A stretch of 36,960 bases of DNA, from contig PIXT01000093.1 of NCBI GenBank assembly GCA_003096235.1, positions 1 to 36,960 on the forward strand, written 5' to 3'. Origin of the DNA: Candidatus Bathyarchaeum sp. Lineage in GTDB: Archaea > Thermoproteota > Bathyarchaeia > Bathyarchaeales > Bathyarchaeaceae. The translations under genes and the position numbers were made by a program. Every line of letters begins with the position of its first letter. The stretch's first letter is position 1. Of this stretch, positions 33,163 to 36,960 are shown piece by piece. The notes under the pieces were generated by a model, which saw nothing but the letters and a program-made list of their open reading frames with translations, did not search any database and was not told the origin of the DNA.

Positions 33163-33612
33163 CTAGTTGATTTTTCGTTTGCCCAAGACCTTTCTGAATG
33201 CGCCATCTTTTGGGCACTTGTAGAATCCTATGTGCAGCTGCAGTCTTTTACCGTTTTTGTCTGGTCTGCCCGCCATCTTCCATGTTTTTTTTGGTTCGAA
33301 AAGCTTCTTGCATTTTGGGCATTGTGCTGTGTGCGCGTCATGTACGATGTAGTACATTCGGTTCCTGACGACCTTCATTTTGATGCTTCCGTGCCTGACC
33401 ATGTCATGGAGGAGTGTGGTGAAGTCTGCTATGGCAAAGGTTGACATTCTGCTTATTTCTGGGGTGCTAAAGTCTGTGTGGTAGTGTATTCCGCCCATTA
33501 TTTCTTGAGATGTGAATGACCCTTCTTTTCTTTCTTTCAGAAATGCGAGTATTTCAGCTTCTACTTTGCTGTGGAGTTTTCCTCCTTCAAACTCTTTTTT
33601 GGTTATGGGCAT
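33163..33612 (-). CDS. Winged-helix protein with a C-terminal zinc-binding module, function unknown
   Basis: I do not recognise a named family. From the ATG at 33612 it has 149 residues; this start is favoured by AGGG seven bases upstream, although the frame extends to 33705. Residues about 12-92 look like a winged helix: a helix (KVEAEILAFLKERKEGSFTSQEIM), a recognition-like helix (ADFTTLLHDMVRHGSI) and a wing (KVVRNRMYYIV). The C-terminus has CPKC (98-101) and YKCPKDG (Cys133) with His127 nearby, a possible three-Cys one-His zinc site, and is rich in Lys and Arg. A DNA-binding transcription or chromatin role is likely but inferred. An inverted repeat abuts its TATA box. It converges on uvrC, 47 bases away. 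Confidence 0.7.
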   Translation of the reverse strand: MPITKKEFEGGKLHSKVEAEILAFLKERKEGSFTSQEIMGGIHYHTDFSTPEISRMSTFAIADFTTLLHDMVRHGSIKMKVVRNRMYYIVHDAHTAQCPKCKKLFEPKKTWKMAGRPDKNGKRLQLHIGFYKCPKDGAFRKVLGKRKIN

Positions 33613-33702
33613 AGAATTTCCCTGTAATGTTTTTGGTGAGTGTGATAATCTAGGCGTTTTGGAACGCTTTGTTTTCCTTATCTTACACACGTTAATAGTT
33701 GA

Positions 33703-33710
33703 CATATAAC
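33703..33710 (-). promoter_or_regulatory. TATA box of the winged-helix gene
   Basis: Minus-strand GTTATATG, about 95 bases before the chosen ATG. The expected start of transcription is near 33680. The inverted repeat at 33711-33728 touches its upstream side. Confidence 0.45.
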
Positions 33711-33728
33711 TTAAGTCTTATGACTTAA
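33711..33728. promoter_or_regulatory. Inverted repeat TTAAGTC-TTAT-GACTTAA, probable operator
   Basis: Two exact 7-base half-sites with a 4-base spacer. On the minus strand it occupies the position of the TFB recognition element directly upstream of a TATA box for the winged-helix gene. On the plus strand it is about 155 bases before the eL38 ATG. A bound dimer would interfere with or help TFB there; self-regulation by the winged-helix protein is a natural guess. Confidence 0.5.
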
Positions 33729-33835
33729 TAATTGATATTTTGTGTAAGTTTCGGATTCCAAACCCACAACAAAACACACCAAAATCACACACAACACACA
33801 CAAACTAACCAACACAATCCCACTGGAACCACAAA

Positions 33836-33845
33836 ACATAAAATA
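33836..33845 (+). promoter_or_regulatory. TATA-like box of the eL38 gene
   Basis: ACATAAAATA on the plus strand, about 40-45 bases before the ATG at 33885. This leaves an expected leader of roughly 20 bases. It follows a CA-rich stretch (about 33765-33830). Confidence 0.4.
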
Positions 33846-33884
33846 GACGAGCCAGCACTATACGAACCTGCGAGAGCGAAGAAG

Positions 33885-34079
33885 ATGCCTGAAGAAATTT
33901 TTGATGTTGACAAATTCATACAGATTGCAGAGCGGGCAGAATACTGCAACATTAAACGGCTTGAACGAGAAGTCAAACTTAAACTTCGAACCCCCAAAAA
34001 ACTGTACACGCTAAAAATAAACCCCACAAAAGCCGAAGAAATAATAAAAAAACTAAGCTGCGAAATCCGCGAAATATAG
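33885..34079 (+). CDS. rpl38e: Large-subunit ribosomal protein eL38
   Basis: A 64-residue basic protein beginning MPEEIFDVDKFIQIAERA and continuing with VKLKLRTPKKLYTLKI, then a helix with NPTKAEEIIKKLSC. The MP-E-I opening, the KLKLRT strand, the LYTLK strand and the closing AE...C helix match eL38 in order and size. eL38 is a small surface protein of the 60S-type subunit found in eukaryotes and many TACK and Asgard archaea. The open frame extends 51 codons upstream to 33732, but that part is a low-complexity His/Thr/Asn-rich translation of the CA-rich leader and is not protein-like. The ribosome site is weak. Confidence 0.8.
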   Translation: MPEEIFDVDKFIQIAERAEYCNIKRLEREVKLKLRTPKKLYTLKINPTKAEEIIKKLSCEIREI

Positions 34080-34100
34080 ATATATTTGGCGAAATCAGAA

Positions 34101-34121
34101 TCTTTTTTATTCTTTCTTTTC
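34101..34121 (+). terminator. Oligo-T terminator after eL38
   Basis: The run TCTTTTTTATTCTTTCTTTT, 20 bases after the stop codon, is the T-rich stretch expected of archaeal intrinsic termination. Confidence 0.55.
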
Positions 34122-34777
34122 GTGAAACCCGTTAAACCATTTGTTGTTTCCGTCAACTTTTCAGTTACAACGAGCTTCCAGCAATTCAACTGTGCCGAAC
34201 TACGCACGTTCACCTAAATGTCAGCTTTTTTATTTTGTAGCGGAATGAGAGTTGCTTGCCTTGTTTCTTTTCTTGTGATGCAAAACTAGTTTGTTTTTCC
34301 AATTTGATTGGCTGTGTGCTCAGAGTTACTTGCTGGTCTCATTTATGGTGGGTGCATGTTGCTTGTTTATTGTGCAACGCTTAACCTAATCGTATGTTGA
34401 AATAATCGAGGCGTCCACTCTGGTCTTAATTTATGGTGTTATTTGGAATTAAAGAACTGTGGACGATTTCTTTTCTTATTAAATAAAAATGTTGTATTCT
34501 TATGTTTAACATCCATCTCATGTTTTGCATGATAACTTAAACTATGACTCCTAGAAACATGAAAAGACTTTTAGATTATAACAATTATTACTCTGTCCTA
34601 GGGGGAGAGCGTTTGTGCGGTGTAATACATTATAACTGCAGATTAGTATTCACCAATAACGTTTGTAATAATTTCATGAATTTGGACGATTCAGACTGTG
34701 TTCTGGATTTTGCAAACTCTCCTTGGCTCCGAGGTGGGGAGCCTTACAAATACCAATAAACAAAGGAGGAAATGAAA
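34122..34777. other. Non-coding gap before the cysteine peptidase gene
   Basis: I see no convincing gene in about 650 bases. A 71-codon open frame at 34544-34759 has no ribosome site and no protein-like pattern. Near the right end is a hairpin (34725-34743). Promoter-like AT-rich stretches occur around 34480-34510. AGGAGG at 34764-34769 serves the peptidase gene. Confidence 0.5.
34725..34743 (+). promoter_or_regulatory. Hairpin GGCTCC-GAGGTGG-GGAGCC upstream of the peptidase gene
   Basis: An exact 6-base GC-rich stem with a 7-base loop, ending 34 bases before the chosen ATG and 20 before AGGAGG. The loop GAGGTGG itself resembles a ribosome-binding sequence. It could be a leader control element or the end of an upstream transcript; there is no T-run after it, which speaks against a terminator. 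Confidence 0.35.
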
Positions 34778-36253
34778 ATGACTGAAAATAAACGAAAGGA
34801 TGATGATGTTGAAAAAGAGATCGAAGAAGTACGTGCACAAATAAAAAAGAAAAAGATGCGTTGGAAAGCGGGCAGAACATCACTGTCAGAGCTGCCTAAA
34901 AAAGAACGTGTTCAACGATTAGGTGCCCTAATTGAAAAAGAAGAGTTACAAAGACAACTAAATGCCCAAAAAGAACGAGAAAAAAAAAGAATAGGTGATG
35001 CCCATCATCCCAGTCCAGTTGACCCGCCATCAAGATGGGATTGGAGAAATGTTGCAACTATAAACTGGACAACAAATATTCGGGATCAGGGATGGTGTGG
35101 TTCTTGTGTAGCTTTTGGGGTTATCGCTGTCTTGGAGATGATGGTTAAACGGTGGGTATTCAGGGATGCTACAGTTGATCCTAAACTAATTGACTTCTCA
35201 GAGGGTCATTTGTATTTTGAAAATAATAGACACTGCCTAGCCTACGAATGCAATAACCCGCCTAATAATGTCTGTTTTTCCCCAAATTATGGCTGGAGTG
35301 TTCCACCTGCGTTGGACTATTTGAAAGCAAATTGGATTTGTAATGAAGATTGTTTTCCGTACAACGGAGTAAACAGACCCTGCAATACATGCGATCAAGA
35401 ATGCTTAACAACTGCTCCCACCGGAGGATGGAACCCAGGTCAACCCTGTTCACATTGCAATCAACCCTGTACCCAACCATTAACTCTGTGTTCAAACTGG
35501 CCTTACACTATCAATTTCACCAAGATCAAAGACTGGGCTTCAATCTATGAAAGAGACGAAATGAAAAGAGTACTTAGTGAACACGGATGCCTCGTTACTC
35601 GCTTTAATGTTTATGATGATTTCTTTGTGTATACTGGAGGAATTTATCAGCATACTTCGGGAAATTATGCGGGCGGTCATTCAGTTGCTGTTGTTGGTTA
35701 TGACGATGTTGATGACTGTTGGATCTGCAAAAACAGTTGGGGCACTGGTTGGGGCGAAGCTGGAGGGGGCGAACCTGGAGGCTGGTTCAGGATAGCTTAT
35801 AATGACTGTGGAATCGATGAAACCATGTATCGAATTGATTTGTTCTGCCCCGCTGAAGAAACCGGAAGAACCTTGGGTTTGGATGACAAAGCCATTGGAA
35901 TGGTACGGGATTTCAGAAATGCACTATTGACCACTCGGAAAGGTAGGGCATATCTTGATTTGGCTTTAGAAAATATTGGTTCTGTTACCAGCATTTACCA
36001 TATACTCAAAAAGAACCCTAGACTTAAGAAAGAAGCTATGAAGGCACTGGAGCCATTTATAACTGCAGTGATGACCAAAGATTCTATTAGACCTTTCAGA
36101 TTGGATGAAAAGCATTTCAAAGAAGGAATCTTGGTGCTGAAAAAGATCGCTAAATTTGATCCAAAACTTGTACCCGCTGTTAATAGAATACAAGAAGAAG
36201 TTCCAAAGTATGTTAGAAAGAACTTGAGACAGGTAATGCGTGAGCTTTTCTAG
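34778..36253 (+). CDS. Papain-family (C1) cysteine peptidase without signal peptide
   Basis: A 491-residue protein from the ATG at 34778, chosen because AGGAGG ends eight bases before it; the ATG two codons earlier is only two bases from that site. Numbered from 34778, the C1A catalytic set is complete: Gln104 and Cys110 in RDQGWCGSCVAFG (the usual Trp after SC is Val), His301 in GGHSVAVVGYD and Asn319 in CKNSWGTGWGE. Residues 1 to about 85 are strongly charged and helical, possibly an inhibitory propeptide, but there is no secretion signal or membrane segment. A cysteine-rich insert (about 185-240, around ten Cys) and a helical C-terminal extension of some 125 residues are additional to the papain fold. 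It seems to stand alone. Confidence 0.88.
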   Translation: MTENKRKDDDVEKEIEEVRAQIKKKKMRWKAGRTSLSELPKKERVQRLGALIEKEELQRQLNAQKEREKKRIGDAHHPSPVDPPSRWDWRNVATINWTTNIRDQGWCGSCVAFGVIAVLEMMVKRWVFRDATVDPKLIDFSEGHLYFENNRHCLAYECNNPPNNVCFSPNYGWSVPPALDYLKANWICNEDCFPYNGVNRPCNTCDQECLTTAPTGGWNPGQPCSHCNQPCTQPLTLCSNWPYTINFTKIKDWASIYERDEMKRVLSEHGCLVTRFNVYDDFFVYTGGIYQHTSGNYAGGHSVAVVGYDDVDDCWICKNSWGTGWGEAGGGEPGGWFRIAYNDCGIDETMYRIDLFCPAEETGRTLGLDDKAIGMVRDFRNALLTTRKGRAYLDLALENIGSVTSIYHILKKNPRLKKEAMKALEPFITAVMTKDSIRPFRLDEKHFKEGILVLKKIAKFDPKLVPAVNRIQEEVPKYVRKNLRQVMRELF

Positions 36254-36261
36254 CAAGACTA

Positions 36262-36293
36262 GCTTTTTTCTGTCTCTTCCCTCTTTTTTGTTA
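36262..36293 (+). terminator. Oligo-T terminator after the peptidase gene
   Basis: Two T-runs (CTTTTTTC and CTCTTTTTTG) within 35 bases of the stop codon, fitting archaeal intrinsic termination. Confidence 0.5.
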
Positions 36294-36436
36294 TTGCGAG
36301 TGTTTTTATTTTCTGTTAGTTAGCCTGTGGATTAGTGGGAACAAGTTGAGTTAGGGCTGGTTGTTTTGTTGTGGTTTTTTGTATTCTGTATTTATAGTTA
36401 TTCTTATAAGAGGAATTTTGTATACTTTCTTGAATC

Positions 36437-36960
36437 ATGATGCATTTGAGACAAAAATTGTTTTCTCGGATTGTTTTCACGTGCATTTTTCTATTCATTC
36501 TGGTTTTTCCTGTTACTTTTAAACCTGTAACTGCCCAAACAGAACCTAATTACTTTGTAACTGTGACTCCAACAACACCAGATTCCCCAATGTACACTGC
36601 CGTGGGAAAGAATTGGACTGTTTCTTTTGAGGCACTCTGGACCTATGGTGACAATTCTGGAACAGCCATTGAAAACGCAACTGTTTTTGTTCAAGTTAAC
36701 AACAGTAAAAGTGAAACCATAGACACCGTGTCAGTTAACGCATCTGCTGGACTTTTCTTGTTTAATTATTCCTCGTCAACTGCGGATATATTGACTTTTA
36801 CGCCCATCCGTTTGGTTACTCCAGATAAGACAGAATGGAACTCTGATATTGTTGATGAGCAAAACAGCGTCTATGGCTTTCAATCTGAATCTGTTGTAGT
36901 ATGGTGGGACACTTTTCAGGTAACACTGGTCAGCTACGACACCGAGACCTCAGGGGCTAG
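36437..36960 (+). CDS. Secreted or surface protein, partial (continues beyond the window)
   Basis: I read this frame by hand since it has no stop before the right edge. ATG at 36437 (a second ATG follows at once) gives at least 174 residues. The N-terminus is a classic signal peptide: HLRQKLFSR, then a hydrophobic core (IVFTCIFLFILVFPV), then TFKPVTAQ with a probable cleavage after TAQ or near it. The mature part is rich in Thr, Asn, Val and Trp and looks like a beta-sandwich repeat (NWTVSFEALWTYGD, ENATVFVQVNN), with several N-glycosylation-type NxS/T sites. It probably is an extracellular or S-layer-associated protein; no family can be named from this fragment. No good ribosome site is present at close range. 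Confidence 0.75.
   Translation, partial: MMHLRQKLFSRIVFTCIFLFILVFPVTFKPVTAQTEPNYFVTVTPTTPDSPMYTAVGKNWTVSFEALWTYGDNSGTAIENATVFVQVNNSKSETIDTVSVNASAGLFLFNYSSSTADILTFTPIRLVTPDKTEWNSDIVDEQNSVYGFQSESVVVWWDTFQVTLVSYDTETSGA

Noticed and set aside
33115..33217. Missing UvrC helix-hairpin-helix domain in another frame downstream of the stop
   Set aside because: The bases after the uvrC stop contain no helix-hairpin-helix-like translation in any plus-strand frame, so a simple frameshift does not explain the short protein.
33732..33884. N-terminal extension of the eL38 frame (51 codons)
   Set aside because: It is a translation of the CA-rich leader (His/Thr/Asn/Gln repeats), unlike eL38, and contains the likely promoter.
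34201..34420. Possible tRNA or small structured RNA
   Set aside because: No T-loop consensus or cloverleaf-like pairing was found; only short weak inverted repeats are present.
34544..34759. 71-codon open frame before the peptidase gene
   Set aside because: No ribosome site and no recognisable pattern; it overlaps the leader hairpin. A short leader peptide cannot be fully excluded.

Overview
The window is archaeal chromosome, most likely from the TACK side and plausibly a Bathyarchaeia-type lineage. The sequence support is: a CdvA/ESCRT-III/Vps4-type division locus; a small gene matching ribosomal protein eL38, which is largely a TACK/Asgard protein; AT-rich TATA boxes; oligo-T terminators; Shine-Dalgarno sites; and many TTG/GTG starts. 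The lineage is an inference, because no rRNA gene is present. Layout: 1-6997 is a minus-strand operon for anaerobic cobalamin corrin-ring synthesis. It starts with hemA (glutamyl-tRNA reductase), then cbiX-cbiC fused, cbiD, cbiE, cbiT, cbiL, cbiF and cbiG (cut by the window edge). Divergently, 7067-14062 is a plus-strand operon with a glutamine-amidotransferase/ATPase protein in reversed domain order (CobB/CobQ-like), a Met8/SirC-like precorrin-2 dehydrogenase, hemB, hemL, hemC, uroporphyrinogen-III methyltransferase and hemD. Together the two operons take Glu-tRNA through 5-aminolevulinate, porphobilinogen, uroporphyrinogen III, precorrin-2 and sirohydrochlorin into the corrin ring. A single TATA-like element lies between them. 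14185-16208 holds a CitG-family gene and a DUF1786 gene whose ends overlap tail to tail. 16209-19950 is a visibly AT-rich, accessory-looking island: a helicase IV-like UvrD-family protein with a nuclease-like insert, a partner of unknown family with predicted coiled-coil character, and about 600 bases without a convincing gene. A polysaccharide-flippase-like membrane protein and MobB follow. 22466-26019 is a minus-strand cell-division operon with, in order of transcription, a short ESCRT-III, CdvA, CdvB (ESCRT-III with C-terminal winged helix) and CdvC (Vps4-like ATPase). The CdvB frame has no ordinary start codon. 26248-33115 carries a small two-helix membrane protein and the uvrB-uvrA-uvrC nucleotide excision repair operon; UvrC lacks the C-terminal helix-hairpin-helix pair. 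The right end has a winged-helix/zinc protein behind an operator-like inverted repeat, eL38, a papain-family cysteine peptidase without a signal peptide, and the start of a secreted or surface protein cut by the window edge. No tRNA, rRNA, CRISPR array, insertion sequence or integrase was recognised. The items most worth checking are the CdvB start, the permuted amidotransferase, the helicase/coiled-coil pair and the apparently intracellular papain-like peptidase.
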